Counted from the stretch's first letter, positions 1 through 7,651 are shown. The stretch: DNA of 8,659 nucleotides from an archaeon (GCA_002688965.1 NZEE01000070.1:1-8659); one strand, 5' to 3'. The notes: generated from the sequence alone by a model not told the origin. Numbers and translations are program-made.

Positions 1-558
1 AGCTCTGCATCGGTTATTACAATCCGCAATCATATCGAGAAGTTGATGTTACGTGGGTTTGTTCCTAGCATTATTGTGATTGATTATGCTGACATTATGC
101 GTTCGACTAGAAGTTATGATTCTTTGCGACATGAGCTTAAATTAATTTATGAGGAATTGCGAAATTTGGCAATGGATATGGGGGTCCCTGTTTGGACTGC
201 ATCTCAAGCGAATCGGGATTCTGCAAATTCTGAAATTGTTGGTTTAGAGAATATGTCAGAGGCATATGGGAAAGCAATGGTTGCAGATCTTGTTTTATCA
301 CTTTCACGAAAGCCGATGGAAAAATCGACAAATGTGGGACGACTTTTTGTTGCAAAAAATCGTGCTGGAAGGGACGGATTGCTTTTTCCAATTCACATTG
401 ACACATCTCGATCTATAATCAAGATAGTGGATGAATCGACATTGACCCTGGAAGAGGCTGTTAAAAGTGATGAGAATGATATGAAAAGTCTTTTGAAGCA
501 AAAGTGGAATGAGGTCAGTAAATTGCAAATAGCTGCAGCTGGAGAAAATAATGGTTGA
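1..558 (+). CDS. DnaB/gp41-type replicative DNA helicase, C-terminal part (5' end outside window)
   Basis: The frame is open from base 1, so the 185 residues here are only the C-terminal part of a RecA-fold hexameric helicase that would unwind the replication fork. Visible motifs (numbered from base 1): a Walker B strand IIVIDYAD at residues 24-31; ASQANR at 67-72, equivalent to the SQLNR-type motif of DnaB; and KNRAGRDG at 119-126, the basic loop corresponding to the KNRNGPTG-type segment of DnaB. The Walker A region and any N-terminal or primase-interacting domain are upstream and unseen. The divergence from cellular DnaB within these motifs suggests a phage replicative helicase (inference). 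The apparent TTG/ATG starts near base 43 are internal. The stop codon overlaps the nrdJ start by 8 bases, so the two genes are co-transcribed and probably translationally coupled. The family call is fairly secure; the phage assignment less so. Confidence 0.85.
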   Translation, partial: SSASVITIRNHIEKLMLRGFVPSIIVIDYADIMRSTRSYDSLRHELKLIYEELRNLAMDMGVPVWTASQANRDSANSEIVGLENMSEAYGKAMVADLVLSLSRKPMEKSTNVGRLFVAKNRAGRDGLLFPIHIDTSRSIIKIVDESTLTLEEAVKSDENDMKSLLKQKWNEVSKLQIAAAGENNG

Positions 559-3031
559 ATATAAAGATGCTATTGCGGCTTCAACAGCATATTTCAATGG
601 TGATGATCTTGCTGCTAATGTATTTATCACAAAATATGCTCTTACGGATAAGGATGGAAATATATATGAGAGCACTCCGGATGATATGCACCATCGAATG
701 GCGAAGGAATTTGCAAGAATTGAAGACAAATATCCTAATCCGATATCGGAAGAAGAAATTTATGAGTTATTTAAAAATTTTAAATATATTGTGCCCCAAG
801 GTTCTCCAATGTCAGGAATTGGCAATCCATATCAGGTTCAATCAATTTCAAATTGTTTTGTAATAGAATCTCCTTTTGATTCTTACGGTGGTATTCTTAA
901 AACAGATCAGGAGTTGGTGCAGATTGCGAAGCGCCGCGGAGGGGTTGGATTTGATATATCAACCATTCGCCCCAACGGTCAGACAACTGCGAATTGTGCA
1001 AGGACAACCGACGGCATTGAAGTATTTATGGATCGATTTTCAAATTCATGTCGTGAAGTTGCTCAAAATGGTCGACGGGGTGCGCTAATGCTGACAATGT
1101 CGGTTCATCACCCACAGATTCAAGATTTCATAAAAATTAAACGTAATTTAACAAGAGTGACTGGCGCGAATATATCGATCAGGCTTTCGAATGAATTTTT
1201 ATATGCCGTTGAAAAAGGCAAGAAATTTCAATTACGTTTTCCGGTTGATAGTAGCGATCCTCAGGTTACTAAAATGATTGATGCCAATAAATTATGGGAT
1301 GAAATTATAGAATCGGCACATGCTTGTGCAGAACCAGGATTACTTTTCTGGGATAATGCAAAAAATTTAACACCTTCAGACGTATATGAGGAAGAGGGTT
1401 TTGGTTCCCAATCAACAAATCCCTGTGGCGAAATTGTGTTGAGTCCCCATGATAGCTGTCGTTTAATGGTTGTCAATCTTTTGTCTTTTGTTCGTGATCC
1501 ATTTACTTCACATGCAGAATTTGATTATGGGAAGTTGGGTGAGATAGTTCACAAAGCGCAACGATTGATGGATGACATGGTTGATCTTGAGGTTGAGCAA
1601 GTTCAAAAGATTCTTGCAAAAATTGATCATGATCCTGAACCGGATGAAGTTAAACAAATAGAAAAAGATCTTTGGTCTAATATAGAGACCATGGCAATGC
1701 TGGGTCGTCGAACCGGCTTGGGTGTGACCGCTGTGGGGGATGCCTTGGCAGCAATTGGGATTAGATATGGGTCTGATGAATCTATTGAAATTGTTGAGAA
1801 ATTTTATAAAACATTGGTCTTAAATGCGTATCGGTCATCATGCATCATGGCAAAGGAACGGGGAGCATTCGAGGTTCATAACCATGATAAAGAGCGCGGT
1901 CATGAATTTCTAGAACGAATCTGGGAAGCTGCTCCGGATGTATATGAGATGAGCAAAAAGTATGGTCGCCGCAATATTGCTTTGACAACAACAGCTCCAG
2001 CAGGTTCTGTTTCCACTTTGACCCAAACTACATCAGGGATTGAACCGGCATATTTGTTAAAATATACACGTCGAAAAAAATTAACGGAAAATGATGTGGA
2101 CGGTCGAGTCGATTTTATGGATGATATGGGGGATCGATGGCAGGAATATGATGTATATCACCATGGATTCCAACAATGGTTAGAACAATCAGGCATTGGT
2201 GAAGAGAAATCAGGGTCATATGAAAAACTTGAAGAAATGAGTCCCTATATGAATGCTACTTCCAATGACATTAATTGGATTGCAAAAGTAAAAATGCAGG
2301 CTGCAGCCCAAAGATGGATTTGTCATGCGATATCAAATACAACGAATGTTCCAGCTGATACTGATGTTGACACCATTAAGAAAATATATTTGGAAGGTTG
2401 GAAATCAGGTTGCAAAGGTGTGACGGTTTATAGGGATGGTTGTCGTACAGGGGTTTTGGTATCAAAAAAAGATGATATTAAGTTTAAGATGCACGATGCC
2501 CCGGAAAGACCCCCGGAGCTCCCTTGTTTTGTTCATCATGTGAAGATTAAAGGAGAGGCCTGGACAATATTGGTCGGATTAATGGATAATAGGCCATATG
2601 AGGTTCTGGGAGGTCTTCAAAAATATATAGAGATTCCGAAAAAATACAATGAAGGGATTATTGTAAAACATCCTCGCAAGAGCCGCAATTCTATTTATGA
2701 TATGCGAATTGGTAAGAATGGAGATGAGTTTTTAATAAAGGATATTGTGTCTGTGTTTGATAATCCTAACTATGCCGGATATACCAGAACAATTTCTTTG
2801 GCTTTGCGTCATGGAGCCCCGATTCATTATGTTGTGGAACAATTACAAAAAGATATCGATGCTGATCTATTTTCCTTTTCCAAAGTTATCGCTAGGGTTC
2901 TTAAAAGCTATATTAGCAATGGCACAAAGCCAGGAAAAACCATGTGCCCAAATTGCAGTGCAGAAGATACTCTGAGATATCAGGAAGGATGTGTTAGTTG
3001 CACAGCATGTGGTCATAGTAAATGCAGTTAA
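551..3031 (+). CDS. nrdJ: Class II (adenosylcobalamin-dependent) ribonucleotide reductase
   Basis: Reduces ribonucleotides to deoxyribonucleotides using an adenosylcobalamin-derived thiyl radical, so no NrdB radical subunit is needed. The 826-residue length is typical of the long NrdJ type. Catalytic NPCGE gives N290, C292 and E294. The redox thiol pair is probably C102 (in SISNCF) and C303 (DSCRL), 11 residues after the radical cysteine as in Thermotoga NrdJ. The family-specific GCKGVTVYRDGCR lies at 620-632. A TSCPD-type C-terminal domain follows (about 655-755), then a cysteine-rich tail (C799, C802, C814, C817, C820, C825) that may bind zinc or carry electrons from thioredoxin. I see no ATP-cone at the N terminus. 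The ATG at 551 has GGAG at 541-544 and overlaps the helicase stop. All key residues are present, so the enzyme should be active where the host makes or imports B12. Very secure call. Confidence 0.97.
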   Translation: MVEYKDAIAASTAYFNGDDLAANVFITKYALTDKDGNIYESTPDDMHHRMAKEFARIEDKYPNPISEEEIYELFKNFKYIVPQGSPMSGIGNPYQVQSISNCFVIESPFDSYGGILKTDQELVQIAKRRGGVGFDISTIRPNGQTTANCARTTDGIEVFMDRFSNSCREVAQNGRRGALMLTMSVHHPQIQDFIKIKRNLTRVTGANISIRLSNEFLYAVEKGKKFQLRFPVDSSDPQVTKMIDANKLWDEIIESAHACAEPGLLFWDNAKNLTPSDVYEEEGFGSQSTNPCGEIVLSPHDSCRLMVVNLLSFVRDPFTSHAEFDYGKLGEIVHKAQRLMDDMVDLEVEQVQKILAKIDHDPEPDEVKQIEKDLWSNIETMAMLGRRTGLGVTAVGDALAAIGIRYGSDESIEIVEKFYKTLVLNAYRSSCIMAKERGAFEVHNHDKERGHEFLERIWEAAPDVYEMSKKYGRRNIALTTTAPAGSVSTLTQTTSGIEPAYLLKYTRRKKLTENDVDGRVDFMDDMGDRWQEYDVYHHGFQQWLEQSGIGEEKSGSYEKLEEMSPYMNATSNDINWIAKVKMQAAAQRWICHAISNTTNVPADTDVDTIKKIYLEGWKSGCKGVTVYRDGCRTGVLVSKKDDIKFKMHDAPERPPELPCFVHHVKIKGEAWTILVGLMDNRPYEVLGGLQKYIEIPKKYNEGIIVKHPRKSRNSIYDMRIGKNGDEFLIKDIVSVFDNPNYAGYTRTISLALRHGAPIHYVVEQLQKDIDADLFSFSKVIARVLKSYISNGTKPGKTMCPNCSAEDTLRYQEGCVSCTACGHSKCS

Positions 3032-3051
3032 TTAATGGAGATATATAAAAT

Positions 3052-3654
3052 ATGAAATGGATCTCTAAGATTTCTCCTCTTTTGAAGGAATATGAATTAC
3101 GTCGAAATCCCATTATTGCAAGAGTAAATAAATTTGATGAAGATTCTGCAAAGCAATTTCAAGATGAAATTGCTGCGGCTCACAATACAGGACAGAAAGT
3201 AATTCCGATAGTGATTGATTCATATGGCGGACAGCTGTATAGTTTAATGGCTATGATTAGTGCGATTAGGCATGCAGAATTACCTGTTGCAACAATCGTT
3301 GAAGGAAAGGCAATGTCATGTGGTGCTATTTTATTTTCTTTTGGCGAAGATGGGCTTCGATTTATGGATCCTGATGCCACATTAATGATTCATGATGTTT
3401 CATCTATGGAACACGGAAAGGTTGAGGAAATTAAGGCATCAGCTGAGGAAGCTGAGAGGTTGAATCAAAAGGTGTACACCATGATGGCTCGTAATTGTGG
3501 TAAAAAAGATGATTATTTTCTTAAGCTTGTTCACAAGAAAGGGCATGCGGATTGGTATTTGGATGTTGACGATGCAAAGAAGCACGGATTGGTTAATCAA
3601 CTAAGAGTGCCCAAACTGAGTATTGATATATCAGTAGATATTGAACTAGATTAA
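3052..3654 (+). CDS. clpP: ClpP-like ATP-dependent serine protease subunit
   Basis: A 200-residue protein with the ClpP/crotonase fold, a peptidase that normally forms two stacked heptamer rings and is fed by a Clp ATPase. Landmarks are the oxyanion-loop strand IDSYGG (55-60), the nucleophile S89 in GKAMSCGA, H114 in LMIHDVSS and probable catalytic D167 in ADWYL. The S-to-H spacing of 25 residues equals that of E. coli ClpP (S111, H136). It diverges from cellular ClpP, for example SCGA instead of SMGA after the serine, which fits a phage ClpP-like protein. No ClpX, ClpA or scaffold/capsid gene is adjacent, so it may use a host ATPase or act alone; a prohead-maturation role is less favoured because the neighbours are metabolic genes. 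GGAG (3037-3040) serves the start, 20 bases after nrdJ. An SppA-like or head protease is the alternative. Confidence 0.85.
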   Translation: MKWISKISPLLKEYELRRNPIIARVNKFDEDSAKQFQDEIAAAHNTGQKVIPIVIDSYGGQLYSLMAMISAIRHAELPVATIVEGKAMSCGAILFSFGEDGLRFMDPDATLMIHDVSSMEHGKVEEIKASAEEAERLNQKVYTMMARNCGKKDDYFLKLVHKKGHADWYLDVDDAKKHGLVNQLRVPKLSIDISVDIELD

Positions 3655-3657
3655 TTT

Positions 3658-3664
3658 GAGAGGA
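3658..3664 (+). promoter_or_regulatory. Ribosome binding site of aceB
   Basis: GAGAGGA lies five bases before the aceB ATG at 3670, inside the 15-base gap after clpP. It gives the gene strong translation initiation without any room for a promoter, so aceB must be read from an upstream transcript. Confidence 0.8.
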
Positions 3665-3669
3665 TTATA

Positions 3670-5205
3670 ATGCTAGAAGTAAAACAACGTGAAAAATTTA
3701 AAAATATCTTGACAGATGAAGCATTGTCATTTGTAGAAGACTTGTGTCATCTTTTTACAGGAAGAATTGATGGGGCTTTGGAATCCCGGGAATATCTTCA
3801 ATTTTATTTTAATTCAGGAGAAAAACCTGATTTTTCTCCTGATACTCAGGAAATTAGAGATGGAGATTGGACAATTGCTGATGTTCCTCCGGAAATTGCT
3901 GATCGTCGTGTAGAGATTACGGGTCCGCCTGATCGTAAGATGATTATTAATGCTCTTAATTCTGGTGCCCGAGTTTTTATGGCAGATTTTGAGGATTCAA
4001 ATTCGCCTACATGGACTAATTGCGTGCAAGGCCAGGTTAACCTTTATGATGCAGTGAGAAAAACTATTGATTATACCAATCCAATAAATGGAAAATATTA
4101 TGAATTAAAAGAAGAACCTGCGGTCTTATTTGTTCGCCCCCGCGGATTTCATCTTCAAGAAAAAAATGTATTTTGGAATGGTAAATCAATTCCAGCCAGT
4201 TTATTTGATTTTGGAATGTACTTTTTTCATAATGCCAAAAGATTAATTCAGGATGGTTCAAGACCTTATTTTTATTTGCCCAAGCTTCAGCATCATTTGG
4301 AAGCAAAAATCTGGAATGACATTTTTGAATATAGCGAAAATTATTTAGATTTAAAACATGGCACTGTTAAGGCGACTGTGCTTATTGAAACTTTACCGGC
4401 AGTTTTTCAAATGGATGAGATTCTTTATGCTCTTAAAGATCACTCTGCAGGATTGAATTGTGGACGGTGGGATTATATTTTTAGTTTTATAAAAACAACA
4501 CAAAATGATCCGAAATGTGTAATGCCTGATCGTGATCAAGTCGCAATGACCCAACATTTTATGCGATCTTATACACAATTATTGATTGCTACTTGTCATC
4601 GTCGTGGAGCTCACGCCATGGGAGGAATGGCAGCACAAATTCCTATTAAAAATGATGAGGCGGCAAATAAGACTGCTTTAGCTAAGGTTTGTGATGATAA
4701 ACTGCGGGAAGTTCTTGATGGGCACGACGGGACATGGGTGGCACACCCAGGCTTGATTCCTTTGGCAATGGAGATTTTTGACGCTCATATGAAAACGCCC
4801 AACCAAATTCATCACCAAATAGAAAATTTTAATGTTTCTATTGGACAAGCAGATCTTTTGTGCGTTCCAAAAGGCACGTGCACAGAAGCAGGATTACGTA
4901 AAAATATTCGAATTGGTTTTCAATATGTGGAAGCGTGGCTTGGGGGAAATGGGTGTGTGCCATTAAATAATTTGATGGAAGATGCTGCAACTGCAGAAAT
5001 TTCTCGTGCTCAAATTTGGCAATGGAAAAAGCATGCAGTTCGTTTGGATAATGGAAAGAGAGTAACTCCTTCTTATTTACGATGGGTATTAAATGATGAA
5101 TTAGGAGAGAGCCTAAGCCTTGCACGAACAATATTTGAAAATCTTTGTTTGGCAAATACATTAAGAGATTTTTTAACCCTAGATGCCTATGAGGAAATCG
5201 CATGA
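3670..5205 (+). CDS. aceB: Malate synthase A, full length
   Basis: Condenses glyoxylate with acetyl-CoA to give malate, the second step of the glyoxylate shunt, in the cytoplasm with Mg2+. The 511 residues match the malate synthase A class (E. coli AceB is about 530), not the larger GlcB/G form. Family blocks in order: [13 protein letters not shown] (103-115), [10 protein letters not shown] (156-165), [14 protein letters not shown] (238-251), [11 protein letters not shown] (265-275), [14 protein letters not shown] (312-325), [12 protein letters not shown] (353-364) and [17 protein letters not shown] (436-452). Expected catalytic and metal residues are all present: R158, E240, D268, D438 (E. 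coli R166, E250, D278, D447). The C-terminal DFLTL block is intact. It starts 15 bases after clpP and its stop overlaps the aceA start. By my sampling, base composition does not differ from the flanking genes, so acquisition is not recent. Very secure call. Confidence 0.97.
   Translation: MLEVKQREKFKNILTDEALSFVEDLCHLFTGRIDGALESREYLQFYFNSGEKPDFSPDTQEIRDGDWTIADVPPEIADRRVEITGPPDRKMIINALNSGARVFMADFEDSNSPTWTNCVQGQVNLYDAVRKTIDYTNPINGKYYELKEEPAVLFVRPRGFHLQEKNVFWNGKSIPASLFDFGMYFFHNAKRLIQDGSRPYFYLPKLQHHLEAKIWNDIFEYSENYLDLKHGTVKATVLIETLPAVFQMDEILYALKDHSAGLNCGRWDYIFSFIKTTQNDPKCVMPDRDQVAMTQHFMRSYTQLLIATCHRRGAHAMGGMAAQIPIKNDEAANKTALAKVCDDKLREVLDGHDGTWVAHPGLIPLAMEIFDAHMKTPNQIHHQIENFNVSIGQADLLCVPKGTCTEAGLRKNIRIGFQYVEAWLGGNGCVPLNNLMEDAATAEISRAQIWQWKKHAVRLDNGKRVTPSYLRWVLNDELGESLSLARTIFENLCLANTLRDFLTLDAYEEIA
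5191..5196 (+). promoter_or_regulatory. Ribosome binding site of aceA, inside the end of aceB
   Basis: GAGGAA sits five bases upstream of the aceA ATG at 5202 and within the last codons of aceB. With the ATGA stop/start overlap at 5202-5205, this is a standard arrangement for translational coupling, keeping the two shunt enzymes at linked levels. Confidence 0.75.
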
Positions 5206-6437
5206 TTGATAACGATGGAATGTTAAGATCTTATACATTAAAAGATGTGGAAAATCTGCGCGGTTCTTTGATTGAAGAACATACACTGGCAAGAAAAACG
5301 GCACAAGCATTACGGCGTTTATTAGAAGAAAAGGATTATGTGCATGCCATGGGAGCCGTTACCGGTAATCAGGCAATGCAAATGGTAAAAGCAGGATCAA
5401 ATGCAATATATTGTTCTGGGTGGCAAGTGGCTGCTGATGCTAATGATTCTCATGAAATGTATCCGGATCAGAGCCTCTATGCTGTACATAGTGTTCCTAT
5501 GTTGGTTCAAAAAATTAATAATTCTCTTCGCCGTGCCGATCAAATTGAATGGAATGAAAATGATGGAAAAGCTATTAGGGATTGGTTTGCTCCAATTATC
5601 GCGGATGCTGAGGCAGGATTTGGTGGACCGCTTAATGCTTTTGAATTAATGAAATCCATGATTCGTGCAGGGGCAGCTGGTGTTCATTTTGAAGATCAGC
5701 TATCTTCTGCTAAAAAATGTGGTCATTTGGGAGGAAAAGTTTTAGTACCCGCATCAGAATTTATTAAGAAATTAATTGCGGCTCGATTGGCTGCGGATGT
5801 GATGGGAACGGAAACTGTTATTATTGCTAGAACTGATGCAAATAGCGCTAAATTATTGACATCGAGTGTGGATGAAGCAGACCATCCATTTATTATTGAT
5901 GATATGACCACCGGTGAAGGTTTTTATAGAATTACCGGTGGAATTGATATGGCTATTGCTCGGGGATTGCAATATGCTCCCTATGCCGATCTTTTGTGGT
6001 GTGAAACCAGTACTCCTGATTTAGAAGAGGCACAAAAATTTGCTGATGCAATTCATGCTAAATTTCCCGATAAATTATTGGCCTATAATTGTTCTCCAAG
6101 TTTTAATTGGCGTAAAAATCTAGATGATGAGACAATTGCTAAGTTTCAAAGAGAGCTTGGGATGATGGGTTATAAATTCCAGTTTATTACGTTGGCAGGG
6201 TTTCATAATCTTAATCATTACATGTTTCAATTGGCATTAGACTATAATAAAAGAGATATGCCAGCATATGCAGATTTGCAAGATGCCGAATTTGCTGCAG
6301 AAAAATCAGGCTATACAGCTCATCGTCACCAAAGAGAAGTCGGTACAGGATATTTCGATGCGGTTGCTCAAGTCATTTCATCGGGCGAAAGTTCGATTTT
6401 GGCATTAGAAGAATCAACTGAACGTGATCAGTTTTAA
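5202..6437 (+). CDS. aceA: Isocitrate lyase
   Basis: Cleaves isocitrate to glyoxylate and succinate, the first committed step of the glyoxylate shunt. The catalytic signature KKCGH is at 171-175 with nucleophile C173 (E. coli C195). Other strong blocks are [10 protein letters not shown] (72-81), MYPDQSLY (86-93), ADAEAGFGG (134-142, Mg2+-binding region), VHFEDQL (161-167), IARTDA (208-213), [10 protein letters not shown] (266-275), YNCSPSFNW (295-303) and [11 protein letters not shown] (323-333). The C terminus ESTERDQF keeps the active-site-closing tail seen in E. coli AceA (STEESQF). At 411 residues it is about 20 shorter than E. coli AceA, all at the extreme N terminus, with no internal deletion. 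The downstream aceK kinase/phosphatase of the enteric aceBAK operon is missing; an unrelated peptidase follows. Overlap with aceB is 4 bases. Very secure call. Confidence 0.97.
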   Translation: MIDNDGMLRSYTLKDVENLRGSLIEEHTLARKTAQALRRLLEEKDYVHAMGAVTGNQAMQMVKAGSNAIYCSGWQVAADANDSHEMYPDQSLYAVHSVPMLVQKINNSLRRADQIEWNENDGKAIRDWFAPIIADAEAGFGGPLNAFELMKSMIRAGAAGVHFEDQLSSAKKCGHLGGKVLVPASEFIKKLIAARLAADVMGTETVIIARTDANSAKLLTSSVDEADHPFIIDDMTTGEGFYRITGGIDMAIARGLQYAPYADLLWCETSTPDLEEAQKFADAIHAKFPDKLLAYNCSPSFNWRKNLDDETIAKFQRELGMMGYKFQFITLAGFHNLNHYMFQLALDYNKRDMPAYADLQDAEFAAEKSGYTAHRHQREVGTGYFDAVAQVISSGESSILALEESTERDQF

Positions 6438-6447
6438 TAGGCACATT

Positions 6448-6942
6448 ATGAAAAGAATATTGGCAATTTGCATTCCTTTTTTTGTTGTGATGTTTCTCAA
6501 TCCTCAGGTTTTAGCAAAAGATAATGCAGCAATACAATTTACTAAAGATTTTTCATTAATGGATTTTCAGCGAGGATGTCATGATGAGCTCCCGGAAAAG
6601 TATTTGGATAATTTGTGTCGATTGGCTTATAATTTGCAGATTATTCAAGATCATCTTCCTGAAGGTAAAAAAATCAAAATTATTTCAGGTTATCGATCAC
6701 CTAGGTGCAATAAACGGGTTAGCGGTGCTAAGAAATCGCAGCACATGAGGGGTAAGGCTGCTGATATTCGTGTGAAAGGAATGTCGACTAAGAGATTAAA
6801 GCGACTCATTGAACGATTGATCAAGGAAGATAAGATTGCCGATGGTGGGGTGGGATTATATCGAAGACATGTTCATTATGATGTTCGGGATTGGCATGCC
6901 AGGTGGAAGAAAATACGGTATCAAGGGGGAGTATGTGATTAA
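6448..6942 (+). CDS. Secreted M15-type peptidoglycan peptidase (possible endolysin)
   Basis: A 164-residue protein with a clear signal peptide: basic start MKR, a hydrophobic run to about residue 18, and probable cleavage after NPQVLA (residue 23). The mature part has the zinc peptidase M15 pattern (VanY/DD-carboxypeptidase fold): SGYRSPRCN (80-88), SQHMRGKAADI (97-107) supplying H99 and D106, and HVHYDVR (141-147) supplying H143. It should cut peptide crosslinks or termini in the periplasmic cell wall. Four cysteines in the mature part (C44, C57, C87, C163) could form disulfides. The ATG at 6448 is chosen because it begins the signal peptide; an in-frame GTG at 6424 would overlap aceA and bury it. 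The ribosome site is weak (TAGG, 6438-6441). No holin or spanin is adjacent. It could be an export-dependent lysis enzyme or a wall-remodelling protein. Confidence 0.85.
   Translation: MKRILAICIPFFVVMFLNPQVLAKDNAAIQFTKDFSLMDFQRGCHDELPEKYLDNLCRLAYNLQIIQDHLPEGKKIKIISGYRSPRCNKRVSGAKKSQHMRGKAADIRVKGMSTKRLKRLIERLIKEDKIADGGVGLYRRHVHYDVRDWHARWKKIRYQGGVCD
6923..6931 (+). promoter_or_regulatory. Ribosome binding site that fixes the thyX start
   Basis: AAGGGGGAG precedes the GTG at 6935 and lies within the coding end of the M15 peptidase gene. No comparable site precedes the earlier in-frame start codons near 6836, which supports the GTG as the true start of thyX. Confidence 0.7.
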
Positions 6943-7630
6943 AAGAATTGAGCTTTATGAAGACGGCATTGGCTCAGTTGAATATGTTTCACATATGGGA
7001 AGTGATTTAACAGTTGTCAATTCTGCTCGAGTGTCGTTTGGAAATGAAAAACAGGAACTTGATAAAAAAGATGTCAAGCTTATTCATTATTTAATTAAAC
7101 ATCGCCACACTTCCACTTTAGAACACTGCACAATCACATTTCGGTTTAAGGTACCTCTTTTCATAGCTCGTCAACACATGAGACATAGAACATGGTCATA
7201 TAATGAAATCTCTAGAAGATATACTGAGTTTAATATTGAATTTTATGAACCAACACAGTTTCGCACCCAGCATCATTCCAATAGGCAAGCAAGTAATGAG
7301 ACATTGATCAATCCTGAGGTGATGAAAGGAAAAGCTTCTGATGTATTAAGGTTGCATCACAAAATGTCTTTAACACTTTATAACCAGTTTTTAGAAATGG
7401 GAATATGTCGGGAACAAGCACGGGGTCTTTTACCGCAAAACATGTATACTGAATATTATGGCACTGTGAACCTGAATAATCTTATTAAATTTATAGAACT
7501 CCGTACACATCCCGGAGCGCAATGGGAAATTCACAAGGTTGCCATGGCATGTCTTAATATTGCTGAGCAGTTATGGCCAGAGAGTGTGAAAGCCTATAAA
7601 GAGATTCGGAACGAATCATTTCATCCTTGA
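6935..7630 (+). CDS. thyX: Flavin-dependent thymidylate synthase
   Basis: Converts dUMP to dTMP using FAD/NADPH and methylene-tetrahydrofolate, releasing tetrahydrofolate rather than dihydrofolate. The 231-residue product has the ThyX signature RHRxxSxNExSxRY as RHRTWSYNEISRRY at 83-96, plus the conserved C-terminal block ELRTHPGAQWEI (188-199) with R190 in the dUMP-binding region. The QARGLLP segment (161-167) is also typical. The start is set at GTG 6935, giving MIKRIELYEDG and a normal family length; it follows a strong ribosome site. A frame extending back to 6836 only reads through the M15 gene out of phase. The gene overlaps the M15 gene by 8 bases. ThyX is common in phages and frequently found with NrdJ; the two together cover reduction and methylation steps of dTTP supply. 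Very secure call. Confidence 0.96.
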   Translation: MIKRIELYEDGIGSVEYVSHMGSDLTVVNSARVSFGNEKQELDKKDVKLIHYLIKHRHTSTLEHCTITFRFKVPLFIARQHMRHRTWSYNEISRRYTEFNIEFYEPTQFRTQHHSNRQASNETLINPEVMKGKASDVLRLHHKMSLTLYNQFLEMGICREQARGLLPQNMYTEYYGTVNLNNLIKFIELRTHPGAQWEIHKVAMACLNIAEQLWPESVKAYKEIRNESFHP

Positions 7631-7645
7631 TATTTATTTCTAATT

Positions 7646-7651
7646 AGAGGA
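7646..7651 (+). promoter_or_regulatory. Ribosome binding site of the 269-residue unknown gene
   Basis: AGAGGA lies eight bases before the ATG at 7660, in a 29-base AT-rich gap following thyX, and supports this start. Confidence 0.65.

Noticed and set aside
398..419. TTGACA (398-403) and TATAAT (414-419), both perfect sigma-70 boxes
   Set aside because: The spacer is only 10 bases instead of about 17, and the site lies inside the helicase coding sequence, so it is treated as chance.
304..729. Open frame on the minus strand across the helicase/nrdJ junction, and other minus-strand frames at 4064-4306, 4838-5203 and 8124-8327
   Set aside because: They lie opposite strongly conserved genes, show no family motifs and lack ribosome sites, so they are shadows.
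3709..3714. TTGACA box just inside aceB, considered as a promoter for the shunt genes
   Set aside because: No -10-like hexamer occurs at a suitable distance, and the box is downstream of the aceB start.
6424..6447. Alternative GTG start for the secreted peptidase, overlapping the end of aceA
   Set aside because: It would put eight extra residues ahead of a well-formed signal peptide that begins at the ATG at 6448.
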